Source: Gammaproteobacteria bacterium (GTDB lineage: Bacteria > Pseudomonadota > Gammaproteobacteria > Ga0077536). Taken from it: a DNA stretch of 64,000 nucleotides. Positions 36,779 through 45,569 of this stretch are shown here, in pieces. The stretch covers positions 20,732 through 84,731 of the forward strand of contig JADLGE010000031.1 in NCBI GenBank assembly GCA_020849475.1, given 5' to 3'. The first letter of the stretch is position 1; every line of letters starts with the position of its first letter. The position numbers were made by a program, and so were the translations under genes. The notes below the pieces were generated by a model, which saw only the letters and a program-made list of their open reading frames with translations, was not told the DNA's origin and did no database searches.

Positions 36779-36967
36779 TCAATCATCGCCACGGCGCGCC
36801 ACCAGGCGCACGTGCTCATCGCTGTCGATTTCAACGTGCAGTGAAATCGGCCGGCAACAAACCTCACAGTCTTCAATGTAATCCTGCGATTCTTCCGATG
36901 GGTCGACCAGCACACTGATACGCTCGCCGCAATACGGGCACCGGAAGCGCTGTTCGCTCTGCTGCAT
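36779..36967 (-). CDS. CPXCG motif-containing cysteine-rich protein
   Basis: A 62-residue protein with FRCPYCGERISVLVDPSE and YIEDCEVCCRPI, that is, two Cys pairs able to hold a zinc ion, the layout of the Cys_rich_CPXG family (PF14255). Function unknown. It sits eight bases downstream of yajQ on the same strand and upstream of the DUF3301 gene, so the three form an operon. Confidence 0.88.
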   Translation of the reverse strand: MQQSEQRFRCPYCGERISVLVDPSEESQDYIEDCEVCCRPISLHVEIDSDEHVRLVARRGDD

Positions 36968-36974
36968 GGGGGGC

Positions 36975-37457
36975 CTAGTCGCGGAAATTGGTGAACTGGA
37001 AGGGCACGCCGAGCTTGGCGTTCCTGATCAAGGCAATGACGGCCTGCAAATCGTCGCGATTCTTGCCGGTCACCCGCAGCTGGTTCTGCTGCATCTGCGA
37101 GGTGACCTTGATCTTGCTGTCCTTGATGAGCTTGTTCAATTTGCGCCCGGTGTCTGCATCGACGCCCTCGCGCACCGTCACCGGCAGGCGCGTCTCGGCG
37201 ATGTTCGAAGCGAAGTCACCGACCTCCAGGCAGTCGATATCGATACCGCGCTTGGCCAGTCGGGTCTGCAGGATCTCCAGCAGTTGCTTGGCTTGAAACT
37301 CGCCATCGGCGATGATGGTCAACTTGTACTCGTCGCGCTCGACCCGTGCTTTACTGCCCTTGAAATCGAAGCGCTGCCCGACTTCGCGATTGGCTTGATC
37401 GACGGCGTTGGAAAGTTCGTGTTTGTCGACTTCAGATACGACATCAAACGATGGCAT
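36975..37457 (-). CDS. yajQ: YajQ family nucleotide-binding protein
   Basis: A 160-residue protein starting MPSFDVVSEVDKHELSNAVD, matching YajQ over its whole length (RFDFKGSKA, LAKRGIDIDCLEVGD, VTSQMQQNQLRVTGKNRDDL). Members in Xanthomonas bind cyclic di-GMP and work with a transcription regulator; others have been linked to tRNA/nucleotide binding. The ATG at 37457 follows GAAGGAA. First gene of the yajQ-CPXCG-DUF3301 unit. Confidence 0.96.
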   Translation of the reverse strand: MPSFDVVSEVDKHELSNAVDQANREVGQRFDFKGSKARVERDEYKLTIIADGEFQAKQLLEILQTRLAKRGIDIDCLEVGDFASNIAETRLPVTVREGVDADTGRKLNKLIKDSKIKVTSQMQQNQLRVTGKNRDDLQAVIALIRNAKLGVPFQFTNFRD

Positions 37458-37554
37458 TGACGGTTCCTTCATTGCGGCCGGTGCCGAATTATAGCCTGCG
37501 TGCGCCGCTGCCGACCTGCGCGGTGTTTTGTCCATAGCCCCAAGAGCGGCCACG

Positions 37555-38241
37555 ATGTTTGAAGTGATTACCTTCGATCTCGATGACACCCTGTGGGACG
37601 CGCGACCGGCGCTGATCCGCGCCGAGCAGCTTCAGCACGCGTGGATAGTCGAGCACGCACCGCGCCTGGCGGCCGCGCACGATAACGAATCCCTGCGCCG
37701 CTGGCGCTGGGAGCTGGCCAACACCCATCCCGAGGTCGCCCACGACTTCACCGCGCTGCGCCTGCTGGCGTTGCGCGAACAACTGGCGGCCTTTGACTAC
37801 GACCCGGCGCTCGCCGCACCCGGCATTGAACTGTTCGTACGCGAACGCAGCGTGGTAACGCTGTTCGACGACGTGCTGCCGTGCCTGTCGGACCTCGCGC
37901 GCGATCACACCTTGGTCGCGCTCACCAATGGCAATGCCGACCTTGAAGTCGCCGGCGTCAGTCCCTATTTCGCTTTTTGCATCTCGCCCGCTGAAGCCGG
38001 CGTGCAGAAGCCCGACCCGCGCATGTTCGAAGTGGCCCTGGCGCGCGCGGGCGTGACGTCGGCGCGCGCAGTGCATGTGGGCGATCAGCCGCTGTACGAT
38101 ATCGAAGGCGCCAGGCGCGCGTCGCTGCCGAGCGTATGGTTGAACCGCGACGGCGAGCCGTGGCCCGACGACTACCTGCGTCCGCAGGCCGAAATTGCTT
38201 CCCTGACTGAACTGCGCGCCGCGCTTGCACGTATTGCATGA
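37555..38241 (+). CDS. YigB-like HAD-superfamily phosphatase
   Basis: A 228-residue HAD-IA hydrolase. Motif I FDLDDTLWD (nucleophile Asp), motif II ALTNGNAD, motif III Lys in QKPDPRMF and motif IV VGDQPLYDIEGAR are all present. The N-terminal stretch resembles E. coli YigB, which removes phosphate from FMN and the riboflavin precursor; that precise substrate is inferred. The ATG at 37555 is favoured over an upstream GTG-type reading. Confidence 0.86.
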   Translation: MFEVITFDLDDTLWDARPALIRAEQLQHAWIVEHAPRLAAAHDNESLRRWRWELANTHPEVAHDFTALRLLALREQLAAFDYDPALAAPGIELFVRERSVVTLFDDVLPCLSDLARDHTLVALTNGNADLEVAGVSPYFAFCISPAEAGVQKPDPRMFEVALARAGVTSARAVHVGDQPLYDIEGARRASLPSVWLNRDGEPWPDDYLRPQAEIASLTELRAALARIA

Positions 38242-38280
38242 ATGCGCGGCGCCGTGAACGCACAATTGAATTGAGTAACG

Positions 38281-41172
38281 ATGTCCACACCTCTGTTTGA
38301 ACTGACGGCCACCACGCAAATCAGCTCGCTCGGCATGGAGCTGCGGCAATACCAGCACGCCGCCACCGGTGCGCGCCATCTGCATTTTGCCTGCAACGAC
38401 GCCAACAACGCCTTCATGGTGGTGCTGCCGACCCTGCCGCAGGATTCGAGCGGCGTGGCGCATATTCTCGAACACACCACCCTGTGTGGCAGCCAGCGTT
38501 ACCCGGTGCGCGACCCGTTCTTCATGATGCTGCGTCGTTCCTTGAACACCTTCATGAATGCCTTCACCGGCAGCGACAGCACCGCCTATCCGTTCGCCAC
38601 CCAGAACCGCAAGGACTTCGACAACCTGCTCAAGGTGTATCTGGACGCGGTGTTCTTCCCGAATCTCCATCCGCTCGATTTCGCGCAGGAAGGCTGGCGC
38701 CTCGAAATGCGCGATGAAGCGCGCGACGACCAGCCGCCGCTGGAATTCCACGGCGTGGTCTACAACGAGATGAAGGGCGCGATGAGCGCACCGCTGTCGC
38801 AGCTCTACCATCATCTGCACGCGGCGGTGTTCCCCGACACCGTCTATCGCCACAACAGCGGCGGCGAACCGCTGGCCATTCCCGATCTCACGCACGCCGC
38901 CCTGCGTGACTTCCATGCCCGTCACTATCACCCCGGCAACGCGGTGTTCATGACCTATGGCAGCTTTCCCGAGAGCGAGCATCAGCAGCAGATTGCTGAA
39001 CTGGTGCTGGCGCATTTCCAACGTCCCGATGGCGTGATCATGAGCCCCCTGCAGCCGCGCTTCAGCGCGCCGCGCAGCGCGGACGTGCACTACGCGGCGG
39101 AAGACGAAGGCGAGCGCGCCACGCACATCGTGTGGGCGTGGCTGCTCGGCGAAGCGGCCGAAGCCGATGACGTCGTACAGGCGCATCTGCTGTCGTCCAT
39201 CCTGCTCGAACACAGCGCCTCGCCGCTGCGGCATTTCCTCGAGACCACAGAACTCGCCGACGCGCCGTCGGAGCTGTGCGGCGTGGACGACGCGGCGCGC
39301 CAACTGGTGTTCGTGTGCGGTGTCGAGGGCAGCGATGTGCAGCACGCCCAGGCGCTCGAGCAGGGCATCTTCGAGGTGCTCGAAAGCGTGGCGCGCGATG
39401 GTGTCGATGCCGCCACGCTCGACGCCGTGCTCGATCGCATCGAGATGGCGCAGCGTGACATCGGCGGCGGCAGCTATCCTTTCGGCCTGCAGCTCATGGG
39501 GCGCGTGATGCCGGCCGCCATGTATCGCCGCGATCCGGCGCGTCTGCTGGAACTCGACCGCGTGCTCGACACCCTGCGTCGCGAAATTCGCGCGCCGGGT
39601 TTTGTCGCCGGCCTCGTGCGTCGCCTGCTGCTTGCCAACAGTCACCGCGTGCGCGTGACCATGGCGCCCGATGCGGCCAAGGCCGAGCGTGATGAAGCGC
39701 GCGAGACGGCGCGTCTTGTCGCGCTGGCCGGTGAATTGAATGACAGCGCGCGCCAGCGTTTGCTCGAACAGGCGGCGGCGCTGCGTGAACGTCAGTCGCG
39801 CGTTGACGACCCGGATGTCCTGCCGCGCGTGACGCTGGCCGACGTGCCGGCGCCGACGCCGGCGCCGCGCGCCAGGCTCAGCCAGCATCACGGCGTGGAA
39901 GTGCACCGCTACGACTGCGCGGCCAACGGCATCTTCCGCATGCAGCTGGTCTACGACCTGCCCGATTTGACCGCCGATGAATTGCGCGTGTTGCCGCTGC
40001 TGTCGGAATACCTGACCGAGTTCGGCCACGGTGACGAAGACTACCTGGCGGTGCAGACACGCCGCGCGCTGTCCGGCAATTTCGGCACCAATACCATGGC
40101 GCGCGCGCCGATAGCGGGCGGTGACCTGCGTGGTTGGTTTGTGATCACCGGCAAGGGCCTGGCGCGCAAGCGCGATGAAGTCATCGCCATCGTCAACGAG
40201 ATGCTGGACGGCGCGCGTTTCGATGAAATCGAACATCTCGGTGAACTGCTCATGCAATCGCGCGCCGAGGCCGAGCAGTCGCTGACCGACCGCGGCCATC
40301 AACTGGCGGTGATCAGCGCCGCACGCGGCTTTTCGGTCGGCGCGGCGCTCGACGATCTGTGGGACGGCCCCGGCGCCCATCGCATTTTGAAAGAACTGGC
40401 GGCGGCCGATGACGACGCCGCGTTGAACAGGCTGTTCGCTCTGTTTGCTTCGATACGTGACAAGCTGCGTCATGCGCCGCGTCGCGTCGCGCTGTTTGGT
40501 GATGCGGCGGTGCTGGACGGCGCGGAAGTGCTGGCCGCGCGGGTCGGTGCACCCGTGGCGCCGCTGTGCGACCCCTTCGTGGCGCGCATCGACGAGCCGG
40601 CGGCCTGCAACGGCTGGTTGATCAATTCGCAAGTCAATTTCTCGGCCAAGGCCTACGCGGCGGTGGCTGAAGATCATCCCGACGCGCCCTTGCTGGCGGT
40701 GCTGGGTCGTTACCTGCAGGACGGCTTCCTGCACGGCGAGATTCGCGAGAAGGGCGGCGCCTATGGTTCGGGCGCGAGCTACGACACCGACAGCGCGACG
40801 TTCCGTTTCTACTCCTATCGCGACCCGCGCGCGCTGGCGACCTTGCAGGATTTCGACCGCGCGCTGGCGTGGTTTGCGGTGGACGACGACCGACAGCGCC
40901 TCGAAGAAGCGGTGCTCGGCACCATACGCGCGCTCGACCAGCCGCGCTCGCCGTCCGGCGAATGTGAGCGCGCCTTCACCAACGCGCTATACGGCCGTGA
41001 CGATGCGTTTCGAGAGCGCTTCCGTGCGCGCGTGCTGGCGGCCGATCACGCCGCCCTGCGCGCGGTGGCGGCACGCTATCTGGCGCCGGCCGCGGGGCAC
41101 GTCGCGGTGGTGTGCAGCAGCGCGAGCGAGGCGGATTACGCTGGCGCGGACCTCAGCTTCGGCAAACTCTGA
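38281..41172 (+). CDS. M16C presequence-protease-like zinc peptidase
   Basis: A 963-residue protease of the PreP/Cym1 type. The inverted zinc motif HILEH (His61, Glu64, His65) and the distal Glu163 in YNEMKGAMS are in place, followed by the family block SLNTFMNAFTGSDSTAYPF, and near the C-terminus the substrate-closing GGAYGSGASYDTD. Bacterial relatives degrade small unfolded peptides. No signal peptide, so it is probably cytosolic. Length is typical. The gene follows the HAD gene by 39 bases. Confidence 0.93.
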   Translation: MSTPLFELTATTQISSLGMELRQYQHAATGARHLHFACNDANNAFMVVLPTLPQDSSGVAHILEHTTLCGSQRYPVRDPFFMMLRRSLNTFMNAFTGSDSTAYPFATQNRKDFDNLLKVYLDAVFFPNLHPLDFAQEGWRLEMRDEARDDQPPLEFHGVVYNEMKGAMSAPLSQLYHHLHAAVFPDTVYRHNSGGEPLAIPDLTHAALRDFHARHYHPGNAVFMTYGSFPESEHQQQIAELVLAHFQRPDGVIMSPLQPRFSAPRSADVHYAAEDEGERATHIVWAWLLGEAAEADDVVQAHLLSSILLEHSASPLRHFLETTELADAPSELCGVDDAARQLVFVCGVEGSDVQHAQALEQGIFEVLESVARDGVDAATLDAVLDRIEMAQRDIGGGSYPFGLQLMGRVMPAAMYRRDPARLLELDRVLDTLRREIRAPGFVAGLVRRLLLANSHRVRVTMAPDAAKAERDEARETARLVALAGELNDSARQRLLEQAAALRERQSRVDDPDVLPRVTLADVPAPTPAPRARLSQHHGVEVHRYDCAANGIFRMQLVYDLPDLTADELRVLPLLSEYLTEFGHGDEDYLAVQTRRALSGNFGTNTMARAPIAGGDLRGWFVITGKGLARKRDEVIAIVNEMLDGARFDEIEHLGELLMQSRAEAEQSLTDRGHQLAVISAARGFSVGAALDDLWDGPGAHRILKELAAADDDAALNRLFALFASIRDKLRHAPRRVALFGDAAVLDGAEVLAARVGAPVAPLCDPFVARIDEPAACNGWLINSQVNFSAKAYAAVAEDHPDAPLLAVLGRYLQDGFLHGEIREKGGAYGSGASYDTDSATFRFYSYRDPRALATLQDFDRALAWFAVDDDRQRLEEAVLGTIRALDQPRSPSGECERAFTNALYGRDDAFRERFRARVLAADHAALRAVAARYLAPAAGHVAVVCSSASEADYAGADLSFGKL

Positions 41173-41187
41173 CCAAGAGGAACGGCC

Positions 41188-41622
41188 ATGGACGTCAGCT
41201 TTCAGGACGGCGCGGCGGGTTTTCATGAAGCACGCGCGCTGCTTGCCATCGCACGCGCCACGCCGCCCGAGGAATTCAGCGCCGATCACGAGATGGAAGT
41301 GCTCGACGCCTTGAAGACCGCCGGTGAAGTCCATCTGGCGCGCGACGAGTTCGTGGCGCTGCGCGCCGAGTTCGACGTGGACGACAGTTCGCGCGGCGCC
41401 GCCGCGGAAGAAGACGGCTGGTGGGCGCGCCTGTTCGGGCCTTCACGTCGCGAGCAGTTATTGTCCGCGCAGCGCAGCCTCGCGCTCGAGCGTGCCAGCC
41501 GCGCCGAGCAGGCGTCGTTCGAGGCGCTGGCCGAGACTGCGCGGGTCGCACGCGAGCGCGATGCCGCCCATGCGCGTATCGCCGAGCTCGAGCGCGAGTT
41601 GTACGCGCTGCGCAAGGTTTGA
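41188..41622 (+). CDS. protein of unknown function with coiled-coil tail
   Basis: A 144-residue soluble protein. It has a helical first half (GFHEARALLAIARATPPEEF), a Trp-rich turn (EDGWWARLFGPSRREQLL) and a coiled-coil second half. No domain recognised. It begins 15 bases after the M16 peptidase gene with AAGAGGAA before the ATG, so it is probably cotranscribed. Confidence 0.7.
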   Translation: MDVSFQDGAAGFHEARALLAIARATPPEEFSADHEMEVLDALKTAGEVHLARDEFVALRAEFDVDDSSRGAAAEEDGWWARLFGPSRREQLLSAQRSLALERASRAEQASFEALAETARVARERDAAHARIAELERELYALRKV

Positions 41623-41638
41623 GTTAGCGGGATTCCAA

Positions 41639-41657
41639 GTGCGAATGAATTCGCGCC
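41639..41657. repeat. REP-like element, family 2, overlapping a start codon
   Basis: GTGCGAATGAATTCGCGCC resembles the palindromes at 50452 and 57248. The ATG of the DUF4124-like gene lies inside it (41645-41647). Confidence 0.55.
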
Positions 41658-41941
41658 TGCAGCTTGTGCTCATATCAGGCCTGGCAATGCTGGCAGGCGC
41701 GGACGCGCAGGCCGGGTTCTATTGCTGGACCGATGCCGGCGGCCAGCTGCGCGTGAGTAATATTCCGCCGCAGGGCGTGGCGGCCGATGGCAGTGTGCTG
41801 CCGCGCTACAACCCGCTGTCGATAGCGGCGCAGCAGGCGCGTTTGCGTCTGCGACTCGAGGCGCGCGATGCGCAAATCAGGCGCGAGCAGGAACTTCAGT
41901 CCTCGCCAGCCGCGGAGCTCGACGAAGCGCGCACGAAGTAG
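41645..41941 (+). CDS. DUF4124-like secreted protein
   Basis: A 98-residue protein with signal peptide (LQLVLISGLAMLAGADAQA) and a short domain GFYCWTDAGGQLRVSNIPPQ, typical of DUF4124 (YxWxDxxGxxHxSxxPP). The rest is a charged helix. Function unknown. Start codon lies in a short repeat element; the 3' end overlaps the convergent lipoprotein gene by 46 bases. Confidence 0.8.
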   Translation: MNSRLQLVLISGLAMLAGADAQAGFYCWTDAGGQLRVSNIPPQGVAADGSVLPRYNPLSIAAQQARLRLRLEARDAQIRREQELQSSPAAELDEARTK

Positions 41942-43347
41942 CGCTCAAAAAGATGGGCGTCATCGAAATGGCGCCGACCGACGAAGGCCGTCGCCTGACG
42001 ACCCCACTGCCGCATGCTGCCCGGCGCGACCACGCCCATTGGCCACAGAAACCAGCGTTCGCCGCGGGCCGAACCCGGCACCAAGCCCTCGGCATCGAAC
42101 AGACTCACGCGCGTCTGGTCCTGTGCGATGTTGCGCAGTTCATCGTAAGGCTGCATCTGATAGTGCCGCGCGGGCACGGACCTCGCCGCTGGCGCGATGG
42201 CTTCGACATAATGCGTGCCACTCGCCAGCACCACGCGCAGCGACGCCGGCCATGCGACTGGCACGGTGAACGGTATCCACGGCGGCTCAGTGCCTGCATC
42301 TGCCAGGGTGCGCACGCGTAATCTCTCGGTCGGAAAGAACATGTGATAGCAGCCGCAGTTGTGCGCCACGTCGTAGGCGAGTGGCTGAGCGTCGACATCG
42401 AGCGTCACGCGCCAGCTCAAACCATCCAGTGCGCCGGCCAGCGCATCTAAGCGCGATTGCGCGGTGCGCGCCGCGAACCACCACGTGTAGACCAGTTGCG
42501 GCAATACGCGGCCGTCGAAACGTGTGTAGGCCAGCTGCGTGTAGAGCGTGGCGCGCGAGGTGTCGAGGTAGGGCGCGTGATTGCGCAGCACGTGACCGGG
42601 CAAGTCATCGTCGCTGGCCAGCGACACGGCGATTTCAGGCGCGTGGTGTCTGAACAGCCAGGCGCGTTGCGATGCGGAGAGAATCGGCATGCCGAGCGAG
42701 TCCATTTTCCACGGCGCGGGCGCGGGTTCTGCGCTGTCGGCGCCGTCTGCGGGCAACAGGGCGAAGCGCGTGGCCGCCAGCGCATCGGCGCGGGCCGCGT
42801 CCAGGCGCTGCGGCATGTGCTGTTGCTGCAAACGCGCGACGCCGCGCATCACCACGCGTGAGCTCAAGGCATACACGCCGAGCGCACGGCGCAGCGTGCT
42901 GTAGTCGTCCGCCACGCGCGCGCCGGCCTTGAGCATCGGCCACGCCGCGTTGTCCTGTTGCACGGCGCTGAGCAGCGATTGTCGACACGCCTGCAAGCGC
43001 GCCTCGTAGGTGGCATCGGGCGGCGTGGGCAGGCGCGCGTGTTCGAGGGCGCGCGCTTGCGCATCGAGCTCCGCCGCGCGGGTCAGCCACGCTTCGCGCT
43101 GCGTGGCGTCGTCGAGGGTATCGGTCAAGGAAGCGAGCAGGCGATCGACGCGCAGATAAGGATGGCCAGCGACTGGCGTGCTCTGTGCGTCGTGTATCGC
43201 GGCGGCGGCCAGGCGTGCATCGTCATCGATGAAGACCTGCAGGCACGGCGCGCTATTCGGGCCACGCACCTTTACAGGCGGTGCAGTCGCGCAGCCGCCG
43301 AGCACCAGCAGGCTCAACGCACAGGCAAGGCGCAGTGCCAGCATCAT
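41896..43347 (-). CDS. large putative lipoprotein of unknown function
   Basis: A 483-residue protein beginning MMLALRLACALSLLVLGGCA, with the lipobox LGGC. The mature part has Trp/Tyr-rich segments (LPQLVYTWWFAART, CGCYHMFFPTERLRVRTLAD, GERWFLWPMGVVAPG) that suggest a beta-rich, possibly carbohydrate- or lipid-binding, fold, but no family is recognised. The ATG at 43347 places the lipobox normally; a longer frame to 43383 exists. It converges on and overlaps the DUF4124 gene. Confidence 0.82.
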   Translation of the reverse strand: MMLALRLACALSLLVLGGCATAPPVKVRGPNSAPCLQVFIDDDARLAAAAIHDAQSTPVAGHPYLRVDRLLASLTDTLDDATQREAWLTRAAELDAQARALEHARLPTPPDATYEARLQACRQSLLSAVQQDNAAWPMLKAGARVADDYSTLRRALGVYALSSRVVMRGVARLQQQHMPQRLDAARADALAATRFALLPADGADSAEPAPAPWKMDSLGMPILSASQRAWLFRHHAPEIAVSLASDDDLPGHVLRNHAPYLDTSRATLYTQLAYTRFDGRVLPQLVYTWWFAARTAQSRLDALAGALDGLSWRVTLDVDAQPLAYDVAHNCGCYHMFFPTERLRVRTLADAGTEPPWIPFTVPVAWPASLRVVLASGTHYVEAIAPAARSVPARHYQMQPYDELRNIAQDQTRVSLFDAEGLVPGSARGERWFLWPMGVVAPGSMRQWGRQATAFVGRRHFDDAHLFERYFVRASSSSAAGED

Positions 43348-43408
43348 GCGTGGCCTCGCGACAGGGTATGCTCGCACCCGCAACTCACAGCCCTGGAATC
43401 ATGACAAG

Positions 43409-44467
43409 GTGACATCCGCAGACTCGCACGCCTGGCGCCGCGCCGCCGACGCGGTGCTCACGCACTATGCGCTCGATGTGACGGGCATCACGCACATCAC
43501 TCAAGGCCTGGTCAATCTTACGCTCAAGCTTGCCACGCGCGACGGTCAACAGTACGCCTTGCAGCGCCTGCACCCGGTGTTCGGGCCGGGCGTCAATCAC
43601 AACATCGAAACGGTATGCGCCCATCTCGCCGCGCGTGGTCTCTTTACGCCGCAACTCGTGCGCACGCGGGACGAGGCCTTGGCGGTCGAGCACGAGGGTG
43701 CACGCTGGCGCGTGATGACCTGGATAGATGGCCGTGCTTTTGATTTTCTCGCGACGCCGGCCCAGGCCAAAGCCGCCGGCGCGCTGCTCGCGCGCTTTCA
43801 CTCAGCGCTTGTCGATTTTCCCCACGCGCTGCGCGCCGAGCGGCCGCCGGTGCATGATTACGCCCGCCATCGTGGGCGTCTCGATGCCGCGCTCCATGCG
43901 GCCGCAGGACATCGCTTGCACACTGAAGTCGAAGCCGCGACCGCGCACATAGACACACTGCGCAAGGCCCACGCGGCGCCGCTCGTGACCGCGCCGCGCC
44001 TCGTGCACGGTGATCCCAAGATCTCCAATCTTCTGTTTGACGCCAACGGCGTCGAAGCGCTGTGCCTGGTCGATCTTGACACGCTCGCGCACATGGCGCT
44101 GCCACTCGAGCTTGGCGACGCTCTACGGTCCTGGTGCAACCCGCGCCGCGAAGATGATCCGCTGGCGCGTTTCGAGCTGCCGCTGTTCAGCGCCGCCGTG
44201 GGCGGCTACGGCGCCGCGGCGCGCGCATTCGTATCGGCCGCTGAAGTGGCGGCCATCGTACCCGCCACGCTTGAGATTCATCTCGAGCTCGCAGTGCGCT
44301 TTCTGGTCGATGCCTTGGAGGAGAATTATTTCGGTTGGGATGCCAGCCGCTACGAGTCACGCGGCGCGCACAATCTCGCACGGGCCTTGGGCCAGCTTGC
44401 GGCGGCCCGCTCACTGGTCGCGCAATGGTCGGCCGCGCAAGACGCCGTGGCGCGGGCGTTTGCCTGA
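43409..44467 (+). CDS. APH/choline-kinase-fold phosphotransferase
   Basis: A 352-residue kinase-like enzyme. Brenner motif HGDPKISNLLFD gives the catalytic Asp and Asn, and CLVDLDTLAHM supplies the metal-binding Asp. The opening ITQGLVNLTLKLATRDGQQYALQRLHPVFGPGV resembles sugar- or aminoglycoside-kinase relatives such as N-acetylhexosamine kinases. The substrate is unknown. I use the GTG at 43409; in-frame starts further upstream would run through the divergent lipoprotein promoter. Confidence 0.82.
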   Translation: MTSADSHAWRRAADAVLTHYALDVTGITHITQGLVNLTLKLATRDGQQYALQRLHPVFGPGVNHNIETVCAHLAARGLFTPQLVRTRDEALAVEHEGARWRVMTWIDGRAFDFLATPAQAKAAGALLARFHSALVDFPHALRAERPPVHDYARHRGRLDAALHAAAGHRLHTEVEAATAHIDTLRKAHAAPLVTAPRLVHGDPKISNLLFDANGVEALCLVDLDTLAHMALPLELGDALRSWCNPRREDDPLARFELPLFSAAVGGYGAAARAFVSAAEVAAIVPATLEIHLELAVRFLVDALEENYFGWDASRYESRGAHNLARALGQLAAARSLVAQWSAAQDAVARAFA

Positions 44468-44538
44468 AGTGGCGCCAGTGCGCTCACCTATACTCGAATG
44501 AGCGGCGCGTCATCGGCGCGCCTACGAGGTGTCGGGTC

Positions 44539-44940
44539 ATGGGCGGATTTAGGCACATCATGCATAGCGTCTGCCTGGTCGCACCGTTGCTGCTCGGCGC
44601 GTGCGCGAACGTCGATGTGCATTACCCCGATGGTCGCGTCGAGCGCATGAGCCGGGCGCAATTCAAGGCCTATGCCGAGCAGGTGTTTCGTCGTCAGAAC
44701 CGCGTGGTCGACGGGCTCATCCGCGCCGATGCCGAGAGTCTGGAAGTCGATGCGCGCCTGCTGCACGCCGAGGATGCGATGGAAGACGCCTGTCGACCGC
44801 TCATCGACCTCGTCAGCGCCAAGGCCGAAGGGCGCAGGATGGAACTCGCCGACAAACTCGAAATGCCACGCGCCGCGCCGGCCTGCGATCGCGCTGTGGA
44901 ACAGGTCGAAGCACTGCTGCCGACGCCGCCGACGTTTTGA
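44539..44940 (+). CDS. small putative lipoprotein
   Basis: A 133-residue protein with signal and lipobox (CLVAPLLLGACANVDVHYPDG). The mature part is a charged helical domain with two further Cys (EDACRPL and APACDRAV) that could pair. No family recognised. GAGGTG precedes the ATG. Followed by a REP-rich gap. Confidence 0.7.
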   Translation: MGGFRHIMHSVCLVAPLLLGACANVDVHYPDGRVERMSRAQFKAYAEQVFRRQNRVVDGLIRADAESLEVDARLLHAEDAMEDACRPLIDLVSAKAEGRRMELADKLEMPRAAPACDRAVEQVEALLPTPPTF

Positions 44941-45012
44941 CCATTACGCGGCTTGCTGGCCGCGAGTCCACTTCCGCACTCGCCCTGCTCGCGGGATTGC
45001 TCTTTCTCGAAT

Positions 45013-45104
45013 GCCAGACTGAAGTCTGACCCACCATGAAGAGGCACTTCTTGTATGGGCCGCCGCAGGGGAACTTCTCGGGCGGGTCAGGCTTCAGTCT
45101 GACA
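45013..45104. repeat. inverted pair of REP-like elements, family 1
   Basis: Left copy (45013-45035) has arms CAGACT and AGTCTG followed by ACCCACC; right copy (45084-45104) is the same element in the other direction, GGGTCAGGCTTCAGTCTGAC. The two face each other over 48 bases, like the paired REP elements (BIMEs) of enterobacteria and pseudomonads. Confidence 0.8.
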
Positions 45105-45206
45105 TTTCGCAGCCGTGTCGAGGCATGGATGAATTCGCGCCGATGGCGCAGCATGGCCGCGCGTCACGGTTATACTCGCCCTTTGCGTCGTCTCTTCGAG
45201 GGCATC

Positions 45207-45569
45207 ATGACCAACACTTCCCTGCCGGCCGATCGCCAGCTTCTTGTCTATGCGCGCTTCAACGAAGAATTGCGGGCCGAGATGCGGCCCTTGATCACCG
45301 AAGACCTCATTGAGGAACACCGTCGTCGGCCCTTGGGCCAGCACAGCGACACCTTGATGCGTTTGCTCAACATGTTCCGCCGTGCGCCAGTCTATGCCTT
45401 GTATTCGCGCACGCCGTGTCGTGAATTCCAGGTCATCCGCCTGCCGGTCACCGAAGGTTCCAATCCGACACCGATAGATGATGTCGTCTACACCGATCAG
45501 AACGAGGCCTTGCACGCGGTGTTCCTGCGCAACCTCGAAGATCTCATGCGCAGCGGGGGAGCGAAGTAA
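45207..45569 (+). CDS. N,N-dimethylformamidase alpha (small) subunit-like protein
   Basis: A 120-residue protein. The order FNEELRAEMRPLITEDLIEEH, RRPLGQHSDTLMRLLNMFRRAPVY and NEALHAVFLRNLEDL parallels the small subunit of Paracoccus dimethylformamidase (PFGYRKHPSPYLQRVHNYFR and EEAMHAVFLRRIEDV). The stop TAA shares its last A with the ATG of the large subunit gene (TAATG), typical of coupled subunits. The ATG at 45207 follows GAGGG; the frame extends further but without similarity. Confidence 0.85.
   Translation: MTNTSLPADRQLLVYARFNEELRAEMRPLITEDLIEEHRRRPLGQHSDTLMRLLNMFRRAPVYALYSRTPCREFQVIRLPVTEGSNPTPIDDVVYTDQNEALHAVFLRNLEDLMRSGGAK

Noticed and set aside
37489..40734. 1081-codon open frame antisense to the HAD and M16 peptidase genes
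   Set aside because: Both sense genes have complete catalytic motifs; the antisense product looks like a His/Arg/Gln-rich mirror and crosses two genes.
45129..45141. ATGAATTCGCGCC match to the family-2 repeat at 41645
   Set aside because: Only 13 bases match and the palindrome is absent; could be chance.
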